Below the pieces are notes generated by a model. The model worked only from the letters and a program-made list of their open reading frames with translations. It made no database searches and was not told the origin of the DNA. Positions 37,259 through 46,628 of a DNA stretch of 64,000 bases are shown piece after piece. The position numbers and the translations under genes were made by a program. This stretch comes from Bacteroidales bacterium (GTDB lineage: Bacteria; Bacteroidota; Bacteroidia; Bacteroidales; P3), in the NCBI GenBank assembly GCA_022482545.1, contig JAKVOZ010000001.1:62001-126000 (forward strand), read 5' to 3'. Positions within the stretch are counted from its first letter, which is position 1. Each line of letters begins with the position of its first letter.

Positions 37259-38056
37259 TTAATCTTTTTGTTTTCTGCATATTAAGTAAGTTGATAATCC
37301 TGGTAGTTTTATTCCAATATTAAATAAGAATCTACTCACATAAAAATCGCACAATAATAAGTTCTTGTAAATACTTGTTACTAATTTTCCGCCATTCCAA
37401 TTGCCAATACCTTTTTCCTCTTGTTCTGATGATTTAGAGTCCATAAGTTTTTGTATAAGTCTAAGAAAAAGAGGAAGAAAAAAGAAATAACCACTATTAT
37501 TTGAATTGTTGTTGGCAACATATAATCCACTTCGTTGTGCTCTTTCTATAAGCATTTTACGAGAATATCTTCTATAATGACCAAGCCATTTGTCTCTATT
37601 ACAATAAAGATTATTGAAAGAAGGAACAGTAATAATAAACAATGTATTATCATCAACGTAAGAAAGTTTGGTTAAATCATTAAGAAAATCAATATCATTT
37701 TCAATATGTTCAATAACATCTAATAGAAAAATAACATTGGCTTTGCCTTCAACAATATTAACGTCTTTAACATCTTTGTAATATGAAATCTTATCATTTT
37801 GATATTCTTTTTTAAGATTTTCTATTAGTTCATCAGTAAATGCTATATCAACAACATATGGAGTGAGATTTTTATGCTTTTTACAAAACTCATTAATAAA
37901 AAACACATCACCACAACCAATATCTAAAATATTTTTATTTGTTGTGCCATGAAAAAAAGAAGATGTTAAATTGTTAATAACTTTTAAACGAGCTTCTTCC
38001 CAAGGATGATGCTTCTTTTGATGAGATGTTGTTACATTTAATTCTTTAATATCCAT
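37259..38056 (-). CDS. Class I SAM-dependent methyltransferase
   Basis: This 265-residue protein has motif I ILDIGCGDVFFINEF and the acidic post-motif LLDVIEHIENDIDFL. It also has FIITVPSFNNLYCNRD and YRRYSRKMLIERA, seen in the Methyltransf_11/23 group around polysaccharide and lipid loci. The substrate is unknown. It follows the GT2 gene by 10 bp, so it probably modifies the same surface product. A C-terminal hydrophobic stretch (YFFFLPLFLRLIQKL) may bind the membrane. Confidence 0.85.
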   Translation of the reverse strand: MDIKELNVTTSHQKKHHPWEEARLKVINNLTSSFFHGTTNKNILDIGCGDVFFINEFCKKHKNLTPYVVDIAFTDELIENLKKEYQNDKISYYKDVKDVNIVEGKANVIFLLDVIEHIENDIDFLNDLTKLSYVDDNTLFIITVPSFNNLYCNRDKWLGHYRRYSRKMLIERAQRSGLYVANNNSNNSGYFFFLPLFLRLIQKLMDSKSSEQEEKGIGNWNGGKLVTSIYKNLLLCDFYVSRFLFNIGIKLPGLSTYLICRKQKD

Positions 38057-38066
38057 AATATATTCA

Positions 38067-39095
38067 TTATTTATTGTTTTTTGTTAAATATTGTTTTATT
38101 TGAGAAAAAGAATTTTTGTGATGAAATTTGCTTTCAATTACTAAACTCTTCATACAAGTACCATAAGGATAAGATGTTATATTTTTTTGTCTTTTATCTT
38201 TGAAATTCTTTTTCATTTTTCTAAAATCTTTTCTTGCTCTAAAAACAGCATTGCATTCAGCCTTTGAACTTGTTAAAAGAAAAACAACGGCAGCAACAAT
38301 ATCTAAAAAGCCACGAATAAACATTACTTTGTTATATTCTTTTTGTGGTAAGTTCTTGTAAAGCAATAAAAGGTTGTTACGAAAATTAAGATAAGTTTTT
38401 TGAGGAGATATTTTGTTAAGTGTGCCCCCGCCTAAATGATATACTTTTGAGAATGGACAATAATAAACTTTAAATCCATCGTTTTTTACTCTCCAACAAA
38501 GGTCAATCTCTTCCATATGAGCGAAAAAATCTTTATCAAAACCATTCTCTTTATGAAAGACATTGCTTTTAAAGAACATCGCAGCACCTGTTGCCCAAAA
38601 TATTTCACGAATAGAGTCGTATTGACCATTGTCTTGTTCCATATTTTGAAATATTCTTCCTGCACAAAAAGGATAGCCAAGATAATCAATGTAACCTCCT
38701 GCTGCTCCTGCATATTCAAACTCATTTCTATTTGAATAAGACATAAGTTTAGGTTGGCAAACAGCAATCTTATCATCACTTTCCATTAATTCAATAACAG
38801 GATTAATCCAATTATCAGTTACTTCAACGTCTGAATTTAGTATAACATAATAATCAGCATCAACTTGTTGTAATGCTTTATTGTATCCTCCTGCAAAACC
38901 ATAGTTTTTATCTAATATGATTAAACGTACTGTTGGAAAATTGTCTTTAAGAAATTGAATAGAATTATCAGTAGAACCATTATCTGCAACAATAACTTCT
39001 GCATCATTGGAATAAGTAACAACACTTGGAAGATATTTCTCTAACAAATCTTTTCCATTCCAATTAAGGATAACAACAGCAACTTTTTTATTCAT
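38067..39095 (-). CDS. Family 2 glycosyltransferase (rhamnosyltransferase-like)
   Basis: I set the start at the ATG at 39095 (MNKKVAVVILNWNGKDLLEK), giving 342 residues. The longer frame runs through the upstream gene. Key parts are VIVADNGSTDNSI, NYGFAGGYNKAL, the DxD-like YVILNSDVEVT and the ExDLxxR motif HMEEIDLCWRV. Those motifs fit WbbL-type rhamnosyltransferases. A hydrophobic C-terminal segment (FLDIVAAVVFLL) may tether it to the membrane. The start overlaps the end of the GWxTD gene by 8 bp, which suggests translational coupling. Confidence 0.88.
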   Translation of the reverse strand: MNKKVAVVILNWNGKDLLEKYLPSVVTYSNDAEVIVADNGSTDNSIQFLKDNFPTVRLIILDKNYGFAGGYNKALQQVDADYYVILNSDVEVTDNWINPVIELMESDDKIAVCQPKLMSYSNRNEFEYAGAAGGYIDYLGYPFCAGRIFQNMEQDNGQYDSIREIFWATGAAMFFKSNVFHKENGFDKDFFAHMEEIDLCWRVKNDGFKVYYCPFSKVYHLGGGTLNKISPQKTYLNFRNNLLLLYKNLPQKEYNKVMFIRGFLDIVAAVVFLLTSSKAECNAVFRARKDFRKMKKNFKDKRQKNITSYPYGTCMKSLVIESKFHHKNSFSQIKQYLTKNNK

Positions 39096-40596
39096 GTCCT
39101 TGTCTAAATTGTAATCCTGCTTTACCTTCAACGCCAGCATCAAGAGTATTTCTTGATAATGTTCTTTCCCAATACATATCTTGTAATTCTCCTTTGGCAT
39201 TAGAATGTAGTAAGAAATATTCTGAAAGATTATCTTGTTTAGCATAGAAGACGAACATACGATTGCTTTCCCCAAAAGGGGTGAAATCATAGCGCCACAT
39301 TTGATAAGGAAGATAATTTACTCCATCAGCAGACAATTGAGATGCTTCTGGATTTAAGGCTTTGTCTGCATCTGTTCTACGTCTTAATCCGCTTGATGCA
39401 GCAAACTTCTCATCAATAATATCGTTTGGTGCTCCATAAACAAGAAAGACTCTGCCCATATCAGTATCATATCCTTTCTTTATCTTTGTTGAAAAACGTT
39501 CATTAACATAAGCAACTTGTTTTTTGTAGTCTAACCACGCTTGATCTGGTCTTGCTGCATTCTTCTCTTTAAAGAATTGATATATAAAATGACGTTTTTC
39601 ATTAGGAGTAGCATTCCTTAAACTCTTTCTTATGAATGTTCTTTGATTTTCTGAAACAATAGGAGCTAAGCATTTTATGTTTTCATCAAGATTACTATCT
39701 GGAATGAAATTAACAAAAGCATCATTAGGAATGTCTAAACCATTAGTTTCTCTCTTTTTATCACTTTGTTTAAAGAAACTATGTTTTTTGTAAGCATAGA
39801 GAATATTCTTATCATTTCTAACTTCTACTGTTAGATAGTAACTACCTTCTGTTAATGAAGAAATGTCTATTGATGAAAGCAAAACAGATATATTATTTGC
39901 TTTCTCTCTTTTAATAGTTTGAACGTTTTCTATCTTTTTATTTGTTGTTAAATCTTCAATAGATGTTGTTATTGCATAATAATTATCTTTGCCAAACGCT
40001 TTATCTGCATTATAAACTTCAACATAATATGTTAATTGATTGTTGTTTTTGCTAATCACATCAAACATATATGGTTCAAGATTATAACCATTTTTTGTCA
40101 TTATTGAAGTCTCTTTTGCCTTTGTGTATTTATCAACGAGCATAATATCTGATACATTAACCTCTTCTCTTTTGTAATTCATTTGAATAACATCTTTATA
40201 ATAAATTGGTTGCATCGCAGTGCTGTTGTCTTTTAATTCAAAGAACACAACGTAATTACCATTTTCTAATGGTATTCTTTGCATATCTAATATAGAAGAA
40301 TTGATTAATGAAGAAGTATCTTTAACAGAAGGACTTTTTATTATACGTTTATCTACATATATTGCAGAGTCTGTGTTTTTATCACTACAAATAATAGTTG
40401 TTAGTTCTGCCTGCTTAATATAATTATTGTCTTTATCAATCTTTGCTATCAAACTTTTAGCAGCAATAGATGTATTTATCTCAACATAATTGCCAACAGG
40501 AGAAGAATATGTGCGGAAAGAATATAAAGCACTTATATTTTGTCCTAAGCAAATTAATGGAAAGGTTGCGATGATTAATAAAAATATTTTTTTCAT
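39088..40596 (-). CDS. Exported GWxTD-domain protein
   Basis: This 502-residue protein has a signal peptide (IFLLIIATFPLICLGQ), beta-rich N-terminal domains and a C-terminal GWxTD domain (about 340-500). In the GWxTD domain I see YVNERFSTKIKKGYDTDMGR, VFLVYGAPNDI and YQMWRYDFTPF. Gly-Tyr-Asp-Thr-Asp takes the place of the GWxTD motif. The domain is widespread in Bacteroidota and its biochemical function is not established. It is the first gene of an operon with a GT2 and a methyltransferase, so a link to surface glycan is possible. Confidence 0.88.
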   Translation of the reverse strand: MKKIFLLIIATFPLICLGQNISALYSFRTYSSPVGNYVEINTSIAAKSLIAKIDKDNNYIKQAELTTIICSDKNTDSAIYVDKRIIKSPSVKDTSSLINSSILDMQRIPLENGNYVVFFELKDNSTAMQPIYYKDVIQMNYKREEVNVSDIMLVDKYTKAKETSIMTKNGYNLEPYMFDVISKNNNQLTYYVEVYNADKAFGKDNYYAITTSIEDLTTNKKIENVQTIKREKANNISVLLSSIDISSLTEGSYYLTVEVRNDKNILYAYKKHSFFKQSDKKRETNGLDIPNDAFVNFIPDSNLDENIKCLAPIVSENQRTFIRKSLRNATPNEKRHFIYQFFKEKNAARPDQAWLDYKKQVAYVNERFSTKIKKGYDTDMGRVFLVYGAPNDIIDEKFAASSGLRRRTDADKALNPEASQLSADGVNYLPYQMWRYDFTPFGESNRMFVFYAKQDNLSEYFLLHSNAKGELQDMYWERTLSRNTLDAGVEGKAGLQFRQGHE

Positions 40597-40686
40597 TGTA
40601 TAATAAATTTTAAGTTGTTATCTTTATTGTTTGCAAATTTAGTAATAATTATTGAAACAAAAACAATTGGTAATTAAAATAATAAA

Positions 40687-40722
40687 AAACGCCTTTAAGT
40701 TTTTGTTTACTTAAAGACGTTT
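40687..40722 (-). terminator. Intrinsic terminator after rpsA
   Basis: AAACG-C-CTTTAAG pairs with CTTAAAG-A-CGTTT with one mismatch around a 10-nt loop. On the minus strand it is followed by TTTTTTATT, 31 bp past the rpsA stop. Confidence 0.75.
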
Positions 40723-40752
40723 AAATTTAAAATAAATTGTTCTTAAATAAGA

Positions 40753-42532
40753 TTATTCATTTTCTTTTTTATCCATCTCTTCTTTTAAAGAAGCAAGAGC
40801 ATCAATATCTCCAAGAGTTGTTTTTTCTAAACCTTGGTTGATTTTCTTTACTTGGTCTTGATCTTTATCTCCACCTTTTTTGAATTTCTTATCATCATCT
40901 TCAGCTTTCCAAGTACGAGTGTGAGAAACAATTATTTTCTTAGCATCTTTTGAGAATTCAAGAACTTTGAATTGTAATTTCTCATCAACTTTTGCTGTTG
41001 ATTTATCTTCTTTTAAAAGTTGAGCCTTTGGACAGAATCCTTCAATACCATAAGGAAGAGCAACAACTGCACCACTCTTTTCTCCTATACTAAGAATTGT
41101 TCCTTCTTGAATAGAACCTACTGTAAATATTGATTCAAATACGTCCCAAGGATTTTCTTCTAATTGTTTGTGTCCTAATGATAGACGACGATTTTCTGCA
41201 TCTACCTCTAAAACTACAACATCAATCTTTTCTCCAACCTTAGTAAATTCTGCTGGGTGTTTAATCTTCTTACTCCAAGAAAGATCTGATATGTGAATTA
41301 ATCCATCAACACCTTCTTCAAGCTCAACAAAGATACCAAAGTTAGTAAAGTTTCTAACTGTTGCTGTATGTTTGCTTCCAACAGGATATTTCTCTGCAAT
41401 GTTTATCCATGGGTCTGGCATAAGTTGTTTTATACCTAAACTCATCTTTCTTTCTTCACGGTCAAGAGTAAGAACAACTGCTTCTACTTCATCACCTACT
41501 TTTAAGAATTCATGTGCTGTTCTTAAATGTTGACTCCATGACATCTCTGTAACATGGATAAGTCCTTCAACACCTGGTATTATTTCAACAAATGCACCAT
41601 AATCTGCAATAACAACAACCTTACCTTTAACTTTATCACCTACTTTTAAGTTAGCATCTAATTGATCCCATGGGTGAGGAGTAAGTTGTTTAAGTCCAAG
41701 TGCTATTCTCTTCTTTGCTTCATCAAATTCAAGTATAACAACTTTTATCTTTTGATCTAATTCTACAACTTCATCTGGATGATTTATTCTACCCCAAGAA
41801 AGGTCTGTTATATGTATTAAACCATCAACACCACCAAGGTCAACAAATACACCGTAAGAAGTAATGTTTTTAACAGTTCCTTCAAGTACTTGTCCTTTTT
41901 CAAGATGTGAGATGATTTCTGCTTTTTGTGCTTCAATCTCGTCTTCAATTAATGCTTTGTGTGATACAACTATGTTCTTGTATTCATTGTTGATTTTAAC
42001 AACTTTGAATTCCATAACTTTATCTACAAATACATCATAATCTCTAATTGGTTTTACATCTATTTGACTTCCTGGTAAGAAAGCTTCAATTCCAAAGACA
42101 TCTACTATTAAACCACCTTTTGTTCTTGATTTAACATAACCATTAATAATTTCTCCGCTCTCAAATGCTGCATTAACTTTATCCCAAGATTTAAGTATTC
42201 TTGCTTTTTTATGAGAAAGAAGAAGTTGTCCATTTGAATCTTCTTGACTTTCAACAAATACTTCAACAGTATCTCCAACTTTTAATTCTGGATTGTAACG
42301 AAATTCAGCAACAGGAACGATACCATCAGATTTAAATCCTATATTAACTACTACCCTCACGGTCATTAATAGATACTACTATTCCTTCAACAACTTGTTG
42401 ATCGCCTATTTGATTGAAAGTCTTGTCATAGGCTTGTTCTAATTTTTGTTTTTCGTCGTTTGAATAACTTTTATCACCAACTGCAGACCAATCAAAATCT
42501 GCTAATGGTTGAATGTCTTTGGTTTCTCTCAT
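40753..42532 (-). CDS. rpsA: 30S ribosomal protein S1, split by a one-base frameshift
   Basis: Two overlapping frames together make S1. The first (42532 to 42344) begins MRETKDIQPLADFDW and ends QVVEGIVVSINDREGSS, then stops. The second (to 40753) carries VVVNIGFKSDGIVPVAEFRY and the remaining S1 repeats, with GLIHITDLSW, GLIHVTEMSW and GLIHISDLSW, ending in a charged tail. In homologs the junction reads DREVVVNIG, so the GGG run (plus-strand CCC 42354-42356) has one G too many. S1 is normally required for translation. A sequencing or assembly error is the simplest cause. An ATG at 42366 could otherwise restart translation and yield a protein lacking part of the first S1 domain. Confidence 0.88.
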
Positions 42533-42761
42533 AGAAACGTTTTTTTTTGTTTTTTTGTATAGTTCCTTACTAAACTAAAAGGTTAAACATTTTTTTTATT
42601 TTAAATGAAAAATGAGTAAGCATTTCTCTTTACTTTAAAATAAGTTTGCAAAAATACTAAAAAAATATATATCAGCAAATTATTTAAATAAAAATCTTTC
42701 TTAAAAAAAGATATATCAAAAAAAGTATATTGCGTTTTCTGGTCTTTTGTTCGTAAGAAAA

Positions 42762-42952
42762 CAGAATAGCAATCCATTAAAATAGAATGAAGAAAGAATA
42801 AAATACATTGCTGATGTACTGATAATACATTGCTGATGTACTGCCAGTACATCGCTGTTGTACTGATAATACATTGCTAATGTACTGCCAGTACATCGCA
42901 AATAAAATTTGATGTACTATCAATACAAGTAAATATTAAAATAGATGTACTG
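42762..42952. repeat. 21/22-bp periodic intergenic array, families B and A; copy of the 12809 array
   Basis: Two 21-bp units (42762, 42783) precede four 22-bp units plus 8 bp (42804-42899), and the flanking dyads at 42909 and 42945 follow. Every landmark has the same offset as at 12809-12999: 0, 96, 105 and 141 bp from the array start. The two loci are therefore colinear at these landmarks over about 190 bp. It lies in the 517-bp gap upstream of rpsA. The rest of that gap is AT-rich, with one more family B unit at 43018-43038. Confidence 0.92.
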
Positions 42953-43049
42953 GATAATATAAACTATTTTACCATCAATTCATAATAAAACAATCATCTT
43001 TTTTTGTTTTATTGAAATAGAATAAAGAACTATTTTAATTATTGTTATA

Positions 43050-45368
43050 TTAGTTTTTTGTTGTTGAGAAATAGTTGTTCTCCAAAAGTTTATACAATGT
43101 TTTCTTATCACCCATAACCCAAACCATATCATTTTCTTGAAACTTAATATGAGAAGATGGATTAACTATTGGAGAATCGTCTCTTTCTATTCCAACAACC
43201 ATACAGCCTTGTTTGATAAGAGAAGAATCTACAAGAGAGTTGCCTATCCAAAAAGAGCCTTTCTCTATTATGAATGTAAGACAATTAATCTTGCTTTTGT
43301 TATTATTCGCTTGTTCTATATTGAAATCATTGAGCGTCTTCATCTTATTGTAATCCAAAACCACGCTATCATAATCCAAATCAACTTTTCGTAACATATT
43401 AATTGAACCTATAAGCAACAAAACATCATCTTCATTTAAAACAAAATCACCATCAGGAAAATCTAATTGAGTATCATTTCTTAAAACAGAAAGAATGATA
43501 ATGTTATATTTCTTTCTTAAATCCAATTCTTTTAATGTTTTTAAGTTAAAATCACAATCTGCTTTTATATCTAATGTTGCGACATACATATTTCTATCAA
43601 TCCAATGCAAATTATCAAGTTCATTAAATTTATTGTCTTTATCTTCTTTCATTGCTTTTTTTTCTGTTATTTGACGTTGATTAAAGTTCTTAACGAACCT
43701 GCTTTCTATTGCCCAATAAGAATGCAAAAGACGTTTTGAATGAAAGATGATAGCGAAAAAAACTATTGCTATTAAAACAATGATATATGAAGGGAGTAAA
43801 AGAAAATGATGAATAACATAGAAAACAAGAATGAAAGCAACCAAATATCTAATTGCGATAAAGAATGAAAGAATGAATCTGTTGTTAATATCGTTAGTCC
43901 AAAGAGAAAGGAAGAGATAGGCTTGTTTGCCAATATTGTGAATCATTGCTCTAATTATTGGTGCCATGATAGTAAGAGTAATTATTGAGCAAGCTATTTT
44001 TCTTAATAATATGTTTTCGCCAGAGTGAATAAATTTTTTGCTAATAAGAAAAGATAACAACATAAGGAAAACACTAATTATACTAAACATAAAAAGATAA
44101 GAGAAATAAGAAGAAAGGAAACGTCTCCAAAGAGAAGAAGGTTTTATTTGTCTGTTAGAGTTATTAGGATAGAGTAGTTTGCTCCAAGATTTTGGAACAA
44201 TAGCCTCAATAATAGTATATGTTGGTTGAGCAAGTCGTATGCAGTAAGGTGTAGTGAATGTTGTTAAAACGCAAACGGCGATAACAATAGGATAGACTTT
44301 TTCAGATGTTACGCCAAGATTCATACCAACGCCTGCAACAATGAATGAGAACTCACCCATTTGTGCAAGAGAAAAGCCACATTGCATTGATGTTTTAAGA
44401 TTTTGACCAGTTAAACGAACACCAAGTGTGGAGAAAATCATCTTTCCTAAAATAGAAGCCGTAGCAATAATTATAACAAGAGAGAAATTGTCTGCAAGTA
44501 TTTTAGGATTAACCATCATACCAACAGAAACAAAAAATATTGCACCAAAAAAATCTTTTATAGGTGTTATAACTTTTTCTATTCTTTCAAGTTCTAATGT
44601 TTCGGCGAGCAATGAGCCCATGATGAAAGCACCTAACGCAGAAGAGAATCCCACATTCGTTGCAAAGACTACCATAGAAAAACATAGACCCATAGAAATT
44701 AATAATAAAGTTTCTTCATTAAGATATTTCTTTGCTTTTTTCAAGAATGTTGGTATAAGATATATGCCACAAACAACCCAAACAACAAGGAAAAAGACAA
44801 GTTTCATAACAACAAAAAACAAATCCATACCTTCAAAATGCTTACTTGCCGCACAAGTTGAAAGAACAACCATAAGCAAGATAGCAAATAAATCTTCAAA
44901 AACTAATATACCAAAAACGATGTTAGAAAATTTTTCTTTTGATAGGCCTAAGTCGGAGAATGCTTTAAAGATTATAGCAGTACTACTCATAATAAGCATA
45001 CCACCAAGAAGAAGACTATCGGCAGTGTTCCACCCTATTAACTTGCCAACACAAAAACCTACAATACTTAAAGTTATTGCTTCAAAGAGCATAGCCTTTC
45101 CTCCAACCTTACCAATAGTTAACATCTTTTTAAAACTAAACTCTAAACCCATACCAAACAACAGAAAGATTACTCCTATCTCTGCCCATGTTGATATGTT
45201 GCTTGGATTGATTGTTTTGAAAAGAGAGAAGTGAGGACCAGCAATAAATCCTGCTATAATGTAACCAAGAACAACAGGCTGTTTAAGAATTTTGCATATA
45301 AGACTAAAAACAGAACCTAATATTAAGATAATTGCCAAGTCTGTAATAAGAGAAGGTAAATGATTCAT
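43050..45368 (-). CDS. Monovalent cation:proton antiporter (CPA2, Kef-type) with two TrkA_C domains
   Basis: This 772-residue membrane protein has an N-terminal Na+/H+ exchanger domain (about 10-390, with GYIIAGFIAGPH, GVIFLLFGMGLEFSFKKM and VGFSSALGAFIMGSLLAETLE). A second membrane region (about 410-545) follows, then two TrkA_C-type ligand domains (about 590-660 and 690-765). It lacks the RCK_N Rossmann domain of KefB/KefC, so NAD(H) gating is unlikely. It exchanges K+ or Na+ for protons across the inner membrane. Its ATG overlaps the stop of the HxlR-type regulator gene by 4 bp, so it is under that gene's control. Confidence 0.9.
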   Translation of the reverse strand: MNHLPSLITDLAIILILGSVFSLICKILKQPVVLGYIIAGFIAGPHFSLFKTINPSNISTWAEIGVIFLLFGMGLEFSFKKMLTIGKVGGKAMLFEAITLSIVGFCVGKLIGWNTADSLLLGGMLIMSSTAIIFKAFSDLGLSKEKFSNIVFGILVFEDLFAILLMVVLSTCAASKHFEGMDLFFVVMKLVFFLVVWVVCGIYLIPTFLKKAKKYLNEETLLLISMGLCFSMVVFATNVGFSSALGAFIMGSLLAETLELERIEKVITPIKDFFGAIFFVSVGMMVNPKILADNFSLVIIIATASILGKMIFSTLGVRLTGQNLKTSMQCGFSLAQMGEFSFIVAGVGMNLGVTSEKVYPIVIAVCVLTTFTTPYCIRLAQPTYTIIEAIVPKSWSKLLYPNNSNRQIKPSSLWRRFLSSYFSYLFMFSIISVFLMLLSFLISKKFIHSGENILLRKIACSIITLTIMAPIIRAMIHNIGKQAYLFLSLWTNDINNRFILSFFIAIRYLVAFILVFYVIHHFLLLPSYIIVLIAIVFFAIIFHSKRLLHSYWAIESRFVKNFNQRQITEKKAMKEDKDNKFNELDNLHWIDRNMYVATLDIKADCDFNLKTLKELDLRKKYNIIILSVLRNDTQLDFPDGDFVLNEDDVLLLIGSINMLRKVDLDYDSVVLDYNKMKTLNDFNIEQANNNKSKINCLTFIIEKGSFWIGNSLVDSSLIKQGCMVVGIERDDSPIVNPSSHIKFQENDMVWVMGDKKTLYKLLENNYFSTTKN

Positions 45369-45730
45369 ATTTTATAATTTTTTTCTCTATCTGTTATTAT
45401 TGATTCTATGTTTTCGCTAGCCCAATCTATTAAAGAATATATGTGAGGCATAAGAGTTTCTGCTCTTTGTGTTAAAGAATATTCTACTTTTGGTGGAATT
45501 TGAGCATAAACTTTCCTATTAACTAAGCCATCTTCTTCCAAAGTACGAAGAGTAACAGTAAGCATCTTTTGAGATATGTCAGGCAAGGCTCTTTGTAGTT
45601 CTTTAAAACGCAAGACCTTGTTTAAAGAAAGAGTATATAATGTTAGGATACTCCATTTGTCGCCAATACGTGAAAGCACATTCCTTATTGGACAGTCAGG
45701 AAAGATAATATCTCTTATTGTCGTATTCAT
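45365..45730 (-). CDS. HxlR-family winged-helix transcriptional regulator
   Basis: I use the ATG at 45730 (MNTTIRDIIFPDCPIRNVLS), giving 121 residues; upstream codons fall in the operator-like region. The HxlR core CPIRNVLSRIGDKWSILTLYTL, FKELQRALPDISQKMLTVTLR and the wing YAQIPPKVEYSLT are intact. HxlR regulators such as YodB and HypR often sense electrophiles or oxidants through an N-terminal Cys, and C13 here is placed for that role. The gene is cotranscribed with the antiporter (4-bp overlap) and divergent from a cupin gene. It probably represses both directions. Confidence 0.9.
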   Translation of the reverse strand: MNTTIRDIIFPDCPIRNVLSRIGDKWSILTLYTLSLNKVLRFKELQRALPDISQKMLTVTLRTLEEDGLVNRKVYAQIPPKVEYSLTQRAETLMPHIYSLIDWASENIESIITDREKNYKI

Positions 45731-45732
45731 AA

Positions 45733-45905
45733 TAGTTACTTTTTTATTGTTATAGTGCAAAAATACTATAATATATTTTATTCATAAAAAAATATTAAAA
45801 AAAGTTTGATTTTTTTCTTTCTCATTTTCAATAATACTAACATTAAAGTAACTATCTGTCTTTTGTGTAACTACTTGTGGCATAAAAACTTTTGTTATAT
45901 TTTTG
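45733..45905. promoter_or_regulatory. Divergent control region between hxlR-type gene and cupin gene
   Basis: GTAACTA occurs at 45848-45854 and 45867-45873, 19 bp apart, and its reverse complement TAGTTAC at 45733-45739 next to the regulator start. The cupin promoter has -7 TATTTTTG at 45898-45905. With 20-bp spacing, a -33-like CTTG (45874-45877) directly abuts the second GTAACTA. The sites are good candidates for HxlR binding that would block both promoters. Confidence 0.55.
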
Positions 45906-45969
45906 CAAGCGAAATCAAGGTAAGAACCTTAAACGAAAAAGAATATTAATAATTAAAACATTAAAAGAA

Positions 45970-46422
45970 ATGAAAGAGATTAAAAAACAATCAGAAGGAA
46001 AGAATTATTCAGCTATTACAGTTGGAGAAATGAACAAATTAAATGAATATGTATTAAATCTTGCACCCGGTGTTGATATTCCAGGTAAAGTATTCGTTGG
46101 CTCGGCACTGCAAACAACAGGATGCGATATGTCTTTTCAAATGTTTCCAGAAGGAAGTGAAAGTGGCTTTTTGCATACTCACAAACTAAATGAAGAAGTC
46201 TATGTCTTTATCAAAGGACAAGGCGAATTTCAAGTAGATGGCAAAGTATTTCCTATTGCAGAAGGTAGTGTAGTTAGAGTATCTCCTAATGGCAAACGCT
46301 CTGTTCGTAATAACGGCAAAGAACCTATTATTATGATTTGTATCCAATATAGAGTAGGCGAAAGCGTTGGCTCTGTTAATGCATCAGATGGGCAAATACT
46401 TGAAGATAAAGTTAATTGGTAA
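45970..46422 (+). CDS. Single-domain cupin protein
   Basis: From the ATG at 45970 the product is 150 residues. An upstream TTG at 45892 overlaps the promoter. The beta-barrel has cupin motif 1 FLHTHKLNEEVYVFIKGQGEF (two His and a Glu as metal ligands) and motif 2 near RVSPNGKRSVRNNGKEPI, which lacks the usual third His. The function is unknown; such proteins include isomerases, dioxygenases and ligand binders. It is divergent from the HxlR-antiporter operon, and the shared operator-like sites suggest it is induced by the same signal. Confidence 0.85.
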   Translation: MKEIKKQSEGKNYSAITVGEMNKLNEYVLNLAPGVDIPGKVFVGSALQTTGCDMSFQMFPEGSESGFLHTHKLNEEVYVFIKGQGEFQVDGKVFPIAEGSVVRVSPNGKRSVRNNGKEPIIMICIQYRVGESVGSVNASDGQILEDKVNW

Positions 46423-46445
46423 GATATTAACTTTTAATAAACATG

Positions 46446-46478
46446 AAAGAGGTGGCATTTATTTGTTGCCTCTTTTTT
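46446..46478 (+). terminator. Terminator after the cupin gene
   Basis: AAAGAGG (46446-46452) pairs with CCTCTTT (46469-46475), and T residues continue to 46478. The stem is only 7 bp but well placed, 24 bp past the stop. Confidence 0.6.
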
Positions 46479-46498
46479 AAGTTAAAGACTTATTAAAT

Positions 46499-46583
46499 TA
46501 CTTTAAAGAAATATTTTAATATAATAAGGAAATAATTTAATAAAACGAAGAAATATTTTAATGGGGATAAAGAACTATTTTTC
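46499..46583. repeat. 21-bp periodic intergenic array, family B (about four units)
   Basis: Units start at 46499, 46520, 46541 and 46562. The cores are TAAAACGAAGAAATATTTTAA-like (46541) and GGGGATAAAGAACTATTTTT (46563), reversed forms of the family B core. The last unit is 22 bp. The array occupies the middle of the 329-bp convergent gap between the cupin gene and fabG. The remainder of that gap is terminators and AT-rich DNA. Confidence 0.75.
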
Positions 46584-46628
46584 TCTTTCTTTATTTTAAT
46601 TTTTTTGGAATAAAAAGATATAAAAAAG

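Noticed and set aside
39096-39290. Longer N-terminus of the GT2 gene (start at 39290)
   Set aside because: The extra 65 codons lie entirely inside the GWxTD coding region in another frame; the GT2 fold begins at the ATG at 39095.
40753-42366. Calling rpsA two separate genes
   Set aside because: The two frames join exactly at a conserved S1 motif (DRE-VVVNIG) and neither alone is a complete S1, so one frameshifted gene is the better reading.
42344-42366. Programmed ribosomal frameshift in rpsA
   Set aside because: No known slippery heptamer or downstream structure is evident, and no precedent in rpsA is known to me. I keep it only as a less likely alternative to a sequence error.
42716-42901. 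Small ORFs across the GTACTG arrays (also near 35495-35701)
   Set aside because: They only translate the repeat (LSVHQQC-like peptides), and the 22-bp unit changes frame each time. There is no start context or composition like real genes here.
44428-45234. 268-codon plus-strand ORF
   Set aside because: It lies opposite the antiporter gene, which has clear domain structure on the other strand. The plus-strand translation is low-complexity (Ile, Lys, Pro, Ser) and has no motif.
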